From assembly GCA_041398605.1 (NCBI GenBank), contig JAWKUK010000013.1, forward strand, positions 124,001 through 188,000: 64,000 bases of DNA, in the 5' to 3' direction. A program made the translations under genes and the position numbers. Under the pieces are notes generated by a model. It was not told where the DNA came from. It ran no database searches and was given only the letters and a program-made list of their open reading frames with translations. The first letter of the stretch is position 1. Each line of letters begins with the position of its first letter. Below, one piece after another: positions 27,292-35,725 of this stretch. This DNA comes from JAWKUK01 sp041398605. GTDB taxonomy: Bacteria > Planctomycetota > UBA1135 > GCA-002686595.

Positions 27292-27859
27292 CTAACCGGA
27301 GCTGGGAAAGTCGCCCGCCCCCCTGCTTGGGAACCCAATGCTCGGGAACGGGACGCTCGGCGCGCCCGAGCTCGATCGGAGTCGGGGCGAAGGCCGCCCG
27401 CACGCGACTGGCGAGCAGCGGTCCGAGGCCTGGGATCGACTCGAGGTCGTCCCAGCCGCCCCCAGGTGCGCTGCTGCGGCGCCACAAGAAGCGGGCCAGG
27501 TCGACGGCGAGGCCTGCTCCGACGCCCTCGATCCCGCGCAGGTCGCGCGGCGTGATGGCGTCGCAGCCGCGGGGCCGCCGAGCCGCGCCCACCGGGGAGG
27601 CGTCCCCCAGCGAGGCACCATCGCGCGCGGCACGCGGCGGCGAGGTGCGTGGCCACGCTGCCCCCTGCGCTGTGGACCCGCGCGTGGGCGCTGCGCCGAC
27701 CGCGCGCTGCGGGCGACGCGCATCACCCTCATCCGCGTGGACCGCGGCCTCGGCGCGCCGCGCGTCGAGGCGCGCAGCGAGGCCAGCGGCGCAGCACCAG
27801 CCGATCAAGGCACAGGTCCAGGCGGGCGCGGCTGAGGGACCGCTCGTCGTGTTCGGCAT
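27292..27859 (-). CDS. helix-hairpin-helix (ComEA-like) protein, frame open into nadC
   Basis: About 190 residues. After a short hydrophobic segment (WTCALIGWCCAAGLA, a possible membrane anchor) and a low-complexity linker, two helix-hairpin-helix motifs follow: RDLRGIEGVGAGLAVDLARF and DDLESIPGLGPLLASRVRA. This is the ComEA-like pattern of non-specific DNA binding, used in DNA uptake in competent bacteria. As read, there is no stop before nadC. Removing one base from the six-C run at 27318-27323 would end this protein at a TAG (27292-27294), which is why those limits are given. No other competence genes are nearby. Confidence 0.5.
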
Positions 27860-27892
27860 GCCGCAGAGACGGGCTTCAACGCTGGTTGCGGG

Positions 27893-28948
27893 TCAATGGG
27901 AGTGTCTCGGCGCGCGGGTGTCGTGCCCCTCGAACCCGATCGCGCGCGCCAACGTCGCGCCGACGCCACGGGCAGGGAGGTGCCGCAGCTCTTCGAGGAC
28001 GCTCCGCTCGAGCGCAAGGAGCGCTTGCCCGAGCGGCGACGCAGGCTCGCCCACACACACCGGCGTCCTGCGCTGGATGCAACGGAACGCCGCGCGGTCC
28101 TCCGGGAGCGCCGCGAGGCACGTCAGGTCGCGTCCGAGGAACTTGCGCGTCACATCCGAGAGCCGCCGCACGACGTGCTCTGCGTCCTCTGACTCCGCGC
28201 ACCGATTGACGATCAGCAGCGGCATCGACAACGGTTGCCTGCGCACGAACACCTTCAAGAACGCGTACGCGTCGGTCATCGACGTCACGTCGGGTGTCGT
28301 CACGAGCAGGACCAGGTCGCTCGCCGCAGCGAACGCGACCGTCTGGTTGGAGAGGCCCGCTGCGGAATCGATGCAGAGGTACCGGTAGTCGGGCCCGAGC
28401 TCCTCGAGCCCACGCGCGACGATGTGCAGCTCGAAGTCCGAGAGGCCGGCGAGCCGTGCGAACCCCGAGCCACCGGGCAGGAGGTCGAGCGCGCCGCCGC
28501 AGCTCGTGACGATGTCGCGCACGCTCAGGCGCCCCTCGACGACGTCGATGAAGCTCCGCTCGGGGTGGACGTCGTGCAGGATGTGCGCGTTGGCGCAGCC
28601 GAGGTCGGCGTCGAAGACCAGCGTCCGCGCGCGCTCCGAGAGCCGCCGAGCGAGGGAGGCCGTGACCAGGCTCTTGCCCGTCCCGCCCTTGCCGCTCACC
28701 ACGCAGATCGAGCTCGCAGTGCGCGCGGGCCTCGGGCGGAGCGCGATCGGCGCGTCGGCGCCAAAGCGCGCGTCCGCCGCATGGGGGCGGTCCAAATGAC
28801 CGGCGACATGGCCCGCCCGGTGCGGCTGCGACAAGCCCTCCTCAGGTCCCGCGGCGCGAGGAGCAGCGTCGACGAGCGGGCCCACAGAGGCTCCGCTCCG
28901 CAGCGAGCGCACGAGGCGCAGCAAGTGGCGCGCCTGTTCCCAGTTCAA
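27893..28948 (-). CDS. MinD/ParA-family ATPase, FlhG-like
   Basis: About 351 residues. The deviant Walker A VVSGKGGTGKSLVTASLA and the segment TLVFDADLGCANAHILHD (Walker A' region), plus CIDSAAGLSNQ (Walker B) and VTTPDVTSMTDAYAF, identify a membrane-cycling P-loop ATPase of the MinD superfamily. The closest type is FlhG/YlxH, which controls flagellar number. No flagellar gene is nearby, so it may position other structures. Start is uncertain: TTG at 28948 (MNWEQARHLLRL) resembles FlhG N-termini; a TTG at 29053 gives a longer form. The low-complexity region before the P-loop is unusual. Confidence 0.8.
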   Translation of the reverse strand: MNWEQARHLLRLVRSLRSGASVGPLVDAAPRAAGPEEGLSQPHRAGHVAGHLDRPHAADARFGADAPIALRPRPARTASSICVVSGKGGTGKSLVTASLARRLSERARTLVFDADLGCANAHILHDVHPERSFIDVVEGRLSVRDIVTSCGGALDLLPGGSGFARLAGLSDFELHIVARGLEELGPDYRYLCIDSAAGLSNQTVAFAAASDLVLLVTTPDVTSMTDAYAFLKVFVRRQPLSMPLLIVNRCAESEDAEHVVRRLSDVTRKFLGRDLTCLAALPEDRAAFRCIQRRTPVCVGEPASPLGQALLALERSVLEELRHLPARGVGATLARAIGFEGHDTRAPRHSH

Positions 28949-29178
28949 AGGTGTCCCATCGCCCCGATCGACCTGCGGAGGGCCCGCGACGCACCGCGGT
29001 CCGGTCGCGGACCCGCTCCGTCGTCCGACAAGGTCCCAAATGTCGCAGGGCAAATGCCAGCATCGATCTCGAAATGCGACGGCACCTCGCGCCAGCCCCC
29101 CACCACCGGTGGTAGCCCGGCCCTACCCCGGCCCCAGGGAGAGCCTCCTCCCGCGGGCGGGGCGCCGACGGCCGGGGG

Positions 29179-30165
29179 TCAGCTGAGCGCCGGATCGAGC
29201 TCGTCGCCGAGCGCGAGGACCCGGGCGAGCGCAGCGTCAAGGAACCCCTCGACGGCGGCGGCGTCGTCCATGGGGCGCGCGCGCGCGACGCCGTCGACGT
29301 GGACCCGCCCCTCGAGGTGCTGTCCGCGCGGCGCGACGGAGCAGACGCTGCGACCGCGCCAACGCCAGTCGAGGCCGTCCGGGGTGCGGAGCACCGCGAG
29401 GCCGCCGTCGAGGCGCTTCAGGCGTTCATCCAGGACGTTCGCGAGGGCCCCGATCGCCGGGTCCAGGCTCGCCACGAACGCGCGGAGGGAGGCCGCCCCA
29501 TCGAGGGCGACGCGGGGCTGGAGGGGCGCGATCCAAGTGGTCACGCCAGCCGCGCTGCGCAGCTCGCGCACCTCGAGGGCCAGGATCCGCTCGAACCCGA
29601 TCGCGCCGATGCGCCGCACCAGGTCGACGGGGGAGTCCGTGCCAACGAGCACCACCAGCGGCGCGCTCGCCGGGAGGGAGCGATTGAAGTGCCGTTCCAG
29701 CAGCGGCCGCTGCTCCTGGGTGCGAGCGACGAGATCGAGCGCGCGCTCGAGGGCCAGCTCGCGCTCTGCCTCCTGCAAGATCAGGACCAGCACGAGGCGC
29801 CCCGTCGGACCGACGCCGACGAGATCGACGGGTCGGACCGTCGCGGTGGCGCTGGGGTCGGCGTCTGCGGCGGACGCCGCGCCTGGAGCCGTGGCGGGGG
29901 CGTCGGTGGCGCCCGACAGGGCGAGCTGGCGGTCGAGGACCTCGAAGCCACCGAGCGCCTCCGCGATCGCGCGCTGCAGCGCGCTCGAATCGTCGCCCCC
30001 CCCGACCTCGGTCGCCCCAGGGGCGACTTCGAGCGCCCCCGGCGCCCCGTAGGACGCAGGCAGTCCGGAGGAGCTCAGCGCCGCAGGGCGCGACAAAACG
30101 CCCCGCGCGCTGTCCTCCCGGCGACCTGGTTCCAAGCCCGTCAGCGGTGGATCATCGAGCGACAT
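29179..30165 (-). CDS. hypothetical protein, possible PD-(D/E)xK-like domain
   Basis: 328 residues with no family I can name confidently. Residues about 60-170 contain LGGFEVLDRQLAL, then VDLVGVGPTGRLVLVLILQE, which looks like the core of restriction-endonuclease-like (PD-(D/E)xK) folds, but the Glu/Lys positions are not clear. The rest is helical and charged, including LVGTDSPVDLVRRIGAIGFERIL. No signal peptide. The ATG at 30165 starts MSLDDPPL. It lies between ruvC and the MinD-like gene, which could suggest DNA-related work, but this is only inference from neighbours. Confidence 0.7.
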   Translation of the reverse strand: MSLDDPPLTGLEPGRREDSARGVLSRPAALSSSGLPASYGAPGALEVAPGATEVGGGDDSSALQRAIAEALGGFEVLDRQLALSGATDAPATAPGAASAADADPSATATVRPVDLVGVGPTGRLVLVLILQEAERELALERALDLVARTQEQRPLLERHFNRSLPASAPLVVLVGTDSPVDLVRRIGAIGFERILALEVRELRSAAGVTTWIAPLQPRVALDGAASLRAFVASLDPAIGALANVLDERLKRLDGGLAVLRTPDGLDWRWRGRSVCSVAPRGQHLEGRVHVDGVARARPMDDAAAVEGFLDAALARVLALGDELDPALS

Positions 30166-30201
30166 CGTCTCACGATAGCGCACAAGCGCTCCGTTGCCCC
30201 A

Positions 30202-30732
30202 TCAGGAAGTTCCTGACAAACGCGCGCGAAACACGGCGGTCAAAGCCAGGGCCAGGGCGTCCGTGGCGTCGGCCGGCCGCGGTGGCTCGGTCAGCCCCAG
30301 CTCCGCGGCCACGCAGCGCGCCACCCGCGCCTTGTCGGCCGCCCCGTCGCCGGTGACCGCCTTCTTCGCGCTGGACGCCTGGATCTGGATGACCCGCGCG
30401 CCGGAGCACGCCGCCGACGCCAGGAGGACGCCCCGCCCCTCGCCGATCCGGAGCGCCGACTGGGAGTTGATCGCGGTGTAGGCGTGCTCGATCACCACGG
30501 TGCTCGGCCGGAGGCGGCGTAAGAGCTCGTCCACGGAGGTCCGAATGTGGCCCAGGCGCGTCGGGATGGGCGCATCGGCGCTGGCCCGGAGGACCCCCGC
30601 GGCCAGGAACCGGGGACCGTCGGGGCGCGAGACGATCGCGCCGTAGCCGACGATCCGAGTGCCGGGGTCGAGGCCGAGCACCACAGGATAGGGCATCCCC
30701 GCGGGGAGTTCGGGGAGGTCGAAGAGGTCCAT
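30202..30732 (-). CDS. ruvC: Holliday junction resolvase RuvC
   Basis: 176-residue endonuclease that cuts Holliday junctions in recombination and repair. Acidic active-site residues are visible: Asp in VLGLDPGTRIVGYG, Glu in TVVIEHAYTAIN, and Asp in RPADATDALALAL. SSAKKAVTGDGAADK is also typical. Length fits the family. ruvA and ruvB are not in the window. The gene diverges from ispD, 83 bases away, where promoters for both are expected; no convincing promoter boxes were found there. Confidence 0.96.
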   Translation of the reverse strand: MDLFDLPELPAGMPYPVVLGLDPGTRIVGYGAIVSRPDGPRFLAAGVLRASADAPIPTRLGHIRTSVDELLRRLRPSTVVIEHAYTAINSQSALRIGEGRGVLLASAACSGARVIQIQASSAKKAVTGDGAADKARVARCVAAELGLTEPPRPADATDALALALTAVFRARLSGTS

Positions 30733-30815
30733 CGCGCGGCGGAAGACGGCACACTACGCCGCGCGGACGCGTGGATCCAGAGGCTCGTGTTCGGGTTGCT
30801 GCGCCGCACGCTTCG

Positions 30816-31538
30816 ATGCCCAAACCCCCCGACACTGTCGCGCTCCTGCTCGCCGCCGGCCGCTCGACCCGGATGGGAGGCGCGACGCAGAAGACGCTCC
30901 TGACGGTCGCAGGGCGCGCTGTCGCGCTGCGCTCCGCGGAGGCGCTCCTGGGCGCGCCGAGCGTCAGGGGCCTCATCGTCGTCGCGCGCCCCGAAGACCG
31001 CGCGGCGCTCGAGGCTGCGCTCCGGCCCGTGGCCGCCCGCATCTTGGCCTGGGCGGACGGCGGCCCCGAGCGCGTCGACTCCGTGCGCGCCGGCGTCGCG
31101 GCCGCGCCGCGCGACGCCTCGGTGCTCTTGGTGCACGACGCGGCCCGCTGCCTCGTGCGCTCCGCGCGAGTCGAAGAGGTCGCGCGCGCGGCTGCGCGCG
31201 AAGGCGCAGCGGTGCTCGCCGTGCGCGTGCGCGACACGATCAAGCGCGCGCGGGACGGCGCGCACGTCGATGAGACGCTCCCGCGCGCCGAGCTGTGGGC
31301 CGCCGCGACGCCGCAAGGCGCGCGCGCCGCGCTGCTCCGCGCTGCGCTGGACGCAGCAGCCCGCGATAGCTTCATGCCGACGGACGACGTCGCGCTGATC
31401 GAGCGCTATCCCAGCTTGGGCGCGCGCGTCGTCCTCGTCGAAGACGATGACGACAACCTGAAGCTCACGTCCCCCGCAGATGTCGTCATCGCCGAGGCGC
31501 TGCTGGCGCAGCGAGCGGTCCATGGGCAGGAACAATGA
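30816..31538 (+). CDS. ispD: 2-C-methyl-D-erythritol 4-phosphate cytidylyltransferase
   Basis: 240-residue enzyme of the MEP isoprenoid pathway transferring CMP from CTP to MEP. The nucleotide-binding loop LLLAAGRSTRMGG (with the Lys of QKTLL), GGPERVDSVRAG and VLLVHDAARCLV match the family. MPTDDVALIE and VLVEDDDDNLKLTSPADV are the conserved C-terminal segments. ATG at 30816 is chosen over an in-frame start at 30771. It overlaps ispF as ATGA, a common pairing. Substrate and pathway are secure. Confidence 0.95.
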   Translation: MPKPPDTVALLLAAGRSTRMGGATQKTLLTVAGRAVALRSAEALLGAPSVRGLIVVARPEDRAALEAALRPVAARILAWADGGPERVDSVRAGVAAAPRDASVLLVHDAARCLVRSARVEEVARAAAREGAAVLAVRVRDTIKRARDGAHVDETLPRAELWAAATPQGARAALLRAALDAAARDSFMPTDDVALIERYPSLGARVVLVEDDDDNLKLTSPADVVIAEALLAQRAVHGQEQ

Positions 31539-32038
31539 GTGAACTGAACGACCTGCGCGTCGGCCTCGGCTACGACGTCCACCGCTTGGCCCCCGGCCGC
31601 CGCTGCGTCTTGGGCGGGGTCACGCTCGATCACGCGCGCGGCCCCGAGGGCCACTCCGACGGTGACGCGGTGTTGCACGCGCTCATCGACGCGTTGACGG
31701 GCGCCGCGGGCCTCGATGATGTCGGCTCGCTGTTCCCCGACGATGACCCGCGCCATGCAGGCGCAGACAGCGCGGCCCTGTGCGCCGAAGTGGTCGCGCT
31801 GGTGCGCGCGGCGGGCTTCGCTGTGGTCAACGTCGACGCGGTGCTGATCGGCGACGAGCCGAAGCTGCGACCGTACCGCGCCGCGATGCGAGAGCGCATC
31901 GCGGCGCTGCTAGGGGTCGAACCGTCTCGCGTCAACATCAAGGGCAAGACGACCGAACGCCTCGGCAGCCTCGCGGGCGGCGCAGGCGTCGCGGTGCACG
32001 CGGTCTGCCTGCTTTGCCGCGCCGCGCCGCCCGCTTGA
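31535..32038 (+). CDS. ispF: 2-C-methyl-D-erythritol 2,4-cyclodiphosphate synthase
   Basis: 167-residue trimeric zinc enzyme of the MEP pathway, cyclising CDP-ME 2-phosphate. The N-terminal metal ligands are in GLGYDVHRLAPGR, and GHSDGDAVLHALIDAL and GSLFPDDDP are the other signature segments, with INIKGKTTE-like VNIKGKTTERLG near the C-terminus. Its ATG overlaps the ispD stop. It ends 37 bases before the convergent lectin-protein gene, with only a weak inverted repeat between. Confidence 0.96.
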   Translation: MSELNDLRVGLGYDVHRLAPGRRCVLGGVTLDHARGPEGHSDGDAVLHALIDALTGAAGLDDVGSLFPDDDPRHAGADSAALCAEVVALVRAAGFAVVNVDAVLIGDEPKLRPYRAAMRERIAALLGVEPSRVNIKGKTTERLGSLAGGAGVAVHAVCLLCRAAPPA

Positions 32039-32075
32039 GGCATCCAGCCCGAGCGTGACTCGAGCAGCCCAGCCG

Positions 32076-33362
32076 CTACTGGAACGTCACGCTCAGGCCG
32101 TCCGTGAAGTTCGAGGTCGCCGTCCCGTTCACGGCGTCTCGGTACCACGCCTGGAAGTTGCGTGACTGCCCGGCTTGGACGGCGATGAGGCCGTTCGGCG
32201 TCGGGGTTTGAGTCAGGTTCAGCAGGAGGGAGAACTCGCCCTGCGCGCCCGAGTTCTTGATCTGCCCCGCCGCGACGTAGCGGCCGATCGCGCCGCCGAG
32301 GCAGAGCGTGCCTTGGCTGCCGCCCGGCATCGGCACGGTCGCCTGCGTGACGCTGGTCAAGAAGAAGCCGAACGAGTTGATCGGCAGGCCCGAGGCCTCG
32401 AGGGTCAGATCGTTGTCCGCCACGACGACGGAGCCAGAGGCGCCGATCGACGCCGGGCCACCCGTGGAGTTGTTCACCGCGGGGGAGCAGTAGGAGGTGC
32501 CGATCCCGGTGTTCGAGTACTCGATCAGGTACTGGTTCGTGAAGCTGTGGTTGAGCTCCGCGTCGTTCCACTGGCCGTTGCCGAACATCTCGCAGTAGTC
32601 CTCGGGGCCGCCGGAGGCGCTGATGTTGTTCGGCTCGCCCGGCGCCCAGTTGGTGAAGGTCAACGGCTCGCCGGTGACCCACTCCCAGCCGGAGCCCGGC
32701 TCCGAATAGCTCGGTGAAGAGGTGTTCTGGAAGAGGCCGATCCACGGGCGACTCGGCGACACGTTCTGCAGGATGAAGTCGAGCTCGGCCTGGTCGGCGA
32801 TCGTCGCGAGGTGACCAGCGGTCCCCATCCACGTCGACGCCTGCGCCGCGGCGCTCGCCGAGAGCCAGTCGAGCGTCCCGTTGATCAAGCGGTAGTAGCT
32901 GCCGTTCGCCGGGTTGAAGATCGGCGCGTCGAGCGTGATCGTGAAGGCGCCGGCGCCTGCGCCTGCCGCGCTGAACGTGCCCATCTGGATCAAGTAGACC
33001 TGCCCGCCGATGGCGTCGAAACTGATGCTCGTCTGCAAGCCGCAGGCGTCATCGTTGCAGCCGAGCTCCGGGCCTGCGCACGTCCCGTCGTAGATCGCTG
33101 CGGCGGTGTCGATGCCCGCGTTGCCGCAGGTCTGCATGATGTATGGCCCCGTCGCGGGCGCGGTCCAAGCGAACCAAACGTCTTGCGCGACGTTGACGCA
33201 GGTCGGAAAGACTCCGCTGTCCGTTGCGCCGGTGTTGTCGAACGCGTGCGGACCGGGCCCCACGATGGGGGTCGCCATCGCACAGTCGTCGGCGCCTTGA
33301 GCGAGCGCGCCGCCGGCGAGCGCAAGGCAGGTGAGGGGGGCGATGAATCGAGCGTGTTGCAT
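32076..33362 (-). CDS. secreted C-type-lectin-domain protein with PPC-like and planctomycete C-terminal modules
   Basis: 428 residues. A signal peptide is clear (MQHARFIAPLTCLALAGGALAQ). Residues about 24-145 are PPC-like (QDVWFAWTAPATG, AAIYDGTCAG, GCNDDACG). Residues about 150-285 are a C-type lectin domain: it has AAQASTWMGTAGHLATI, the GEPNN Ca2+/sugar motif (EPN, usually mannose-type preference) and the QWND motif. The last 141 residues (from GTSYCSP) are the module shared with the proteins at 1894 and 13796. It is probably surface-associated and sugar-binding. It is monocistronic as far as can be seen; its upstream gap (33363-33524) separates it from the ABC gene's end. Confidence 0.9.
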   Translation of the reverse strand: MQHARFIAPLTCLALAGGALAQGADDCAMATPIVGPGPHAFDNTGATDSGVFPTCVNVAQDVWFAWTAPATGPYIMQTCGNAGIDTAAAIYDGTCAGPELGCNDDACGLQTSISFDAIGGQVYLIQMGTFSAAGAGAGAFTITLDAPIFNPANGSYYRLINGTLDWLSASAAAQASTWMGTAGHLATIADQAELDFILQNVSPSRPWIGLFQNTSSPSYSEPGSGWEWVTGEPLTFTNWAPGEPNNISASGGPEDYCEMFGNGQWNDAELNHSFTNQYLIEYSNTGIGTSYCSPAVNNSTGGPASIGASGSVVVADNDLTLEASGLPINSFGFFLTSVTQATVPMPGGSQGTLCLGGAIGRYVAAGQIKNSGAQGEFSLLLNLTQTPTPNGLIAVQAGQSRNFQAWYRDAVNGTATSNFTDGLSVTFQ

Positions 33363-33505
33363 GGGCAGAGACTCCCTGTTGGAGCTGGGATCGAAGGGCG
33401 GCGTACGGGTCGTCCGTGCGTCCGCCGGTCACGAACGCCCACAACGCTAATCGAACCGCCGAGAGAATCCAGCCTCGCTACGCAGCTCCAACCCAGCCGC
33501 TCTCT

Positions 33506-33522
33506 CCCCCATACAACGGGGG
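33506..33522 (-). terminator. weak hairpin after the ABC exporter gene
   Basis: A five-base C/G stem (33506-33510 with 33518-33522) sits directly after the ABC gene stop on minus. It is short and has no T-run, so it is only a possible terminator. Confidence 0.3.
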
Positions 33523-33524
33523 GG

Positions 33525-35498
33525 TCACTCCCCGAACTGGGCCGCGTGTAGGCGCTGGTAGACGCCTTGTTTGGCCAACAGCTCGACGTGGGTCCCGATC
33601 TCCACCACGCGCCCGGCCTCGAGGACGGCGATCCTGTCGGCGTTCCGGATCGTCGACAGGCGGTGCGCGATCACGATCGTCGTACGACCGCGCATGATCG
33701 AGTCGAGCGCGGCCTGGACGACCGCCTCGGACTCCGTGTCGAGCGCGCTCGTCGCCTCGTCGAGCAGCAAGAGGTCCGGGTTCTTCAGCAGCGCCCGCGC
33801 GATCGTGATGCGCTGGCGCTGCCCGCCCGAGAGGCGCGCGCCGGCGTCCCGCACGTCGGTCGCGTAGCCGCCGGGCAGCTCCTGGATGAACCCGTGGATG
33901 TTCGCGGCGCGCGCCGCCGCCTCGACCTCGGCGTCCGAGGCGTCCGGCTTGCCGTAGCGCAGGTTCTCCGCGAGCGTCGCGTGAAACAGGAACGGCGTCT
34001 GCGTCACCATCGCCCAGCGCGCGTTCCACGCGTCCAGCGACAGCTCGCGCAGGTCGACGCCGGCGGCGGTGATGCGGCCTTCGGTCGGGTCGATGAAGCG
34101 CGCGACGAGGTCGAGCAGCGTGCTCTTCCCCGAGCCGCTCGGGCCGACGAGCGCCAGCGTCTCGCCGGGGCGCACGTGCAGGTCCACGCCGCGCAGGGCG
34201 TACTCGCCGTCGGGCTCGTAGCGGAACGAGAGGCCCTCGATGTGGACGCCGTCGCCCAGGTCCGAGATGCTGCGCGCGCCGCGCTGCTCCACAAGGTCGG
34301 CCGTCTCATCGAGCAGCGCCTGCAAGCGCCCCGCCGCGCCCTGCGCCTCGGCGACCTGCCCCAGCGTGCGCGTCGTCTTCTTCACGCTCGTATAGACGCG
34401 GCTGATCATCATGAAGAAGACCAGGAGGTCGCCCGTGTTGCTCACCAGGTCGTGGTCGAACACGAGCCAGCCGATGACGACGAGCATGAGGCCGAGCCCG
34501 ACGTGTGTGTAGAGCACGGTCCAAGCTTGGCTCAGCGCGCTGGCCCGGACCATCTTCATGTTGGCCGCGACGAAGTCGTCGTTCGAGCGCTGGAACCGCT
34601 GCAGCTCACGCTCTTCCGCGCGGTAGGCCTTGACGGTGCGGATGCCCGAGAACATCTGCGAGAGCACCTGCAACGACTCGCCGAGCTGCGTGAGGCTATG
34701 CCGTGATCCGCGGCGCACTTTGCGCAACAAGATGACGATCGGGACGACCAGGATCGGCATCCCGAAGACGACAAAGAGCGTCGCGACCGGCACGGTCGCG
34801 AAGGCGACCACGAGCGCTGCCAGCGCGAGCAAGGGCTCCTGGACGAGGTCGCGCAGGACGACCTGGACGATATTGAGCGTCGCGCCGACATCGTTGCTGA
34901 TGCGGCTCATCAGGTCGCCGAACTTGCGCCCGGAGTGGTAGCGCAGCGAGAGCCCCATCAGGTGCTGCGCGAGCGCCATACGGAGCCCGACGATCATCCG
35001 CAGGCCGACCTTCGCGCCCAGGGTGCTGCCGAGGAACTGGAGCAGGCCGGACACCGAGGCGAGCACCGCGACGATGCCCGCGATGCGCCACAGGGCCGCT
35101 TTCTTGGCCGGCGTGCCGCCGGCGTCGAGCTCCTCGCGCGTCCCGATGGTGAGCTCGGAGAGGCCCTCGATCGCGTGCTTTGCGCGCTCGAGGAGGTCCG
35201 GGGCCGCTGCGGTCTCTGCTGGGGGCGTTTCAAGGGGCGCCCCCTCTGACGCATCTCCCTCAGGCGCATCTCCCTCAGGCGCATCTCCATCTGCCGCATC
35301 CGCCTCTGCCGCATCCCCCTCTGCCGCCGCGAGCTCCTCAGGGAAGAGCAGCTCCATCGTCGGCTTGATCAGCCAGATCGTGCTCTGCTGGAGGAGCGCG
35401 CCGACCGAGCCGACCAGGACGACGAGCAACAACGCAGGCACATACGGCCGCGCAAAGGGGCGCAGCAGTCGCGCGAGGTCGGACTTCCAGATGGCCAT
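33525..35498 (-). CDS. ABC transporter, fused membrane and ATPase domains (MsbA-like exporter)
   Basis: 657 residues, a half-transporter acting as a dimer in the inner membrane. Six membrane segments occupy about residues 20-390, and the ATPase domain the rest: Walker A GPSGSGKSTLLDL, signature LSGGQRQRITIARALL, Walker B LLLLDEATSALDTES, and IAHRLSTI. The pattern is MsbA/lipid-A-exporter type, but substrate is not known. Between TM1 and TM2 there is an unusual acidic, Pro/Gly-rich insert of about 45 residues, partly made of 15-base repeats (35251-35325). The ATG at 35498 (MAIWKSDLARLL) is chosen; upstream codons give an Arg-rich unlikely extension. Confidence 0.92.
   Translation of the reverse strand: MAIWKSDLARLLRPFARPYVPALLLVVLVGSVGALLQQSTIWLIKPTMELLFPEELAAAEGDAAEADAADGDAPEGDAPEGDASEGAPLETPPAETAAAPDLLERAKHAIEGLSELTIGTREELDAGGTPAKKAALWRIAGIVAVLASVSGLLQFLGSTLGAKVGLRMIVGLRMALAQHLMGLSLRYHSGRKFGDLMSRISNDVGATLNIVQVVLRDLVQEPLLALAALVVAFATVPVATLFVVFGMPILVVPIVILLRKVRRGSRHSLTQLGESLQVLSQMFSGIRTVKAYRAEERELQRFQRSNDDFVAANMKMVRASALSQAWTVLYTHVGLGLMLVVIGWLVFDHDLVSNTGDLLVFFMMISRVYTSVKKTTRTLGQVAEAQGAAGRLQALLDETADLVEQRGARSISDLGDGVHIEGLSFRYEPDGEYALRGVDLHVRPGETLALVGPSGSGKSTLLDLVARFIDPTEGRITAAGVDLRELSLDAWNARWAMVTQTPFLFHATLAENLRYGKPDASDAEVEAAARAANIHGFIQELPGGYATDVRDAGARLSGGQRQRITIARALLKNPDLLLLDEATSALDTESEAVVQAALDSIMRGRTTIVIAHRLSTIRNADRIAVLEAGRVVEIGTHVELLAKQGVYQRLHAAQFGE
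35251..35325 (-). repeat. five 15-base in-frame repeats in the ABC exporter
   Basis: Five 15-base units, two identical and three diverged, encode GDAPE-, GDASE- and ADA-type pentapeptides in the periplasmic loop between TM1 and TM2. Units keep the reading frame. Confidence 0.8.
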
Positions 35499-35610
35499 GG
35501 GTCGTAGAGCATCGCACACCGGCCCCGGGCGCCGCCAGCGCTCCGCCCCAACAGAGCGCGCGCCGCGGGTGAAGCACCCGCGACGCGCGCTCATGGTCGA
35601 CAGCTCAAGC

Positions 35611-35725
35611 GATCCGGGACCGCTCGGCAGCGCCGCTGGAAACGATCAGAGACCGCTCGGCAGCGCCGCTGGAAACGATCAGAGACCGCTCGGCAGCGTC
35701 TTTGGAAACGATCAGAGACCGCTCG
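35611..35725. repeat. 33-base tandem repeats at the 3' end of the SurA-like gene
   Basis: Three full 33-base units (35611-35643, 35644-35676, 35677-35709) and a partial fourth (35710-35725). The partial unit covers the last codons and stop of the SurA-like gene, so each downstream unit carries a near copy of the gene's last codons and stop codon. Units two and three differ at three bases. There are no spacers, so it is not a CRISPR array. Confidence 0.85.

Noticed and set aside
35611..35725. Possible CRISPR array because of 33-base repeats
   Set aside because: Units are directly adjacent with no spacers, no cas genes, and the last unit is the end of a gene.
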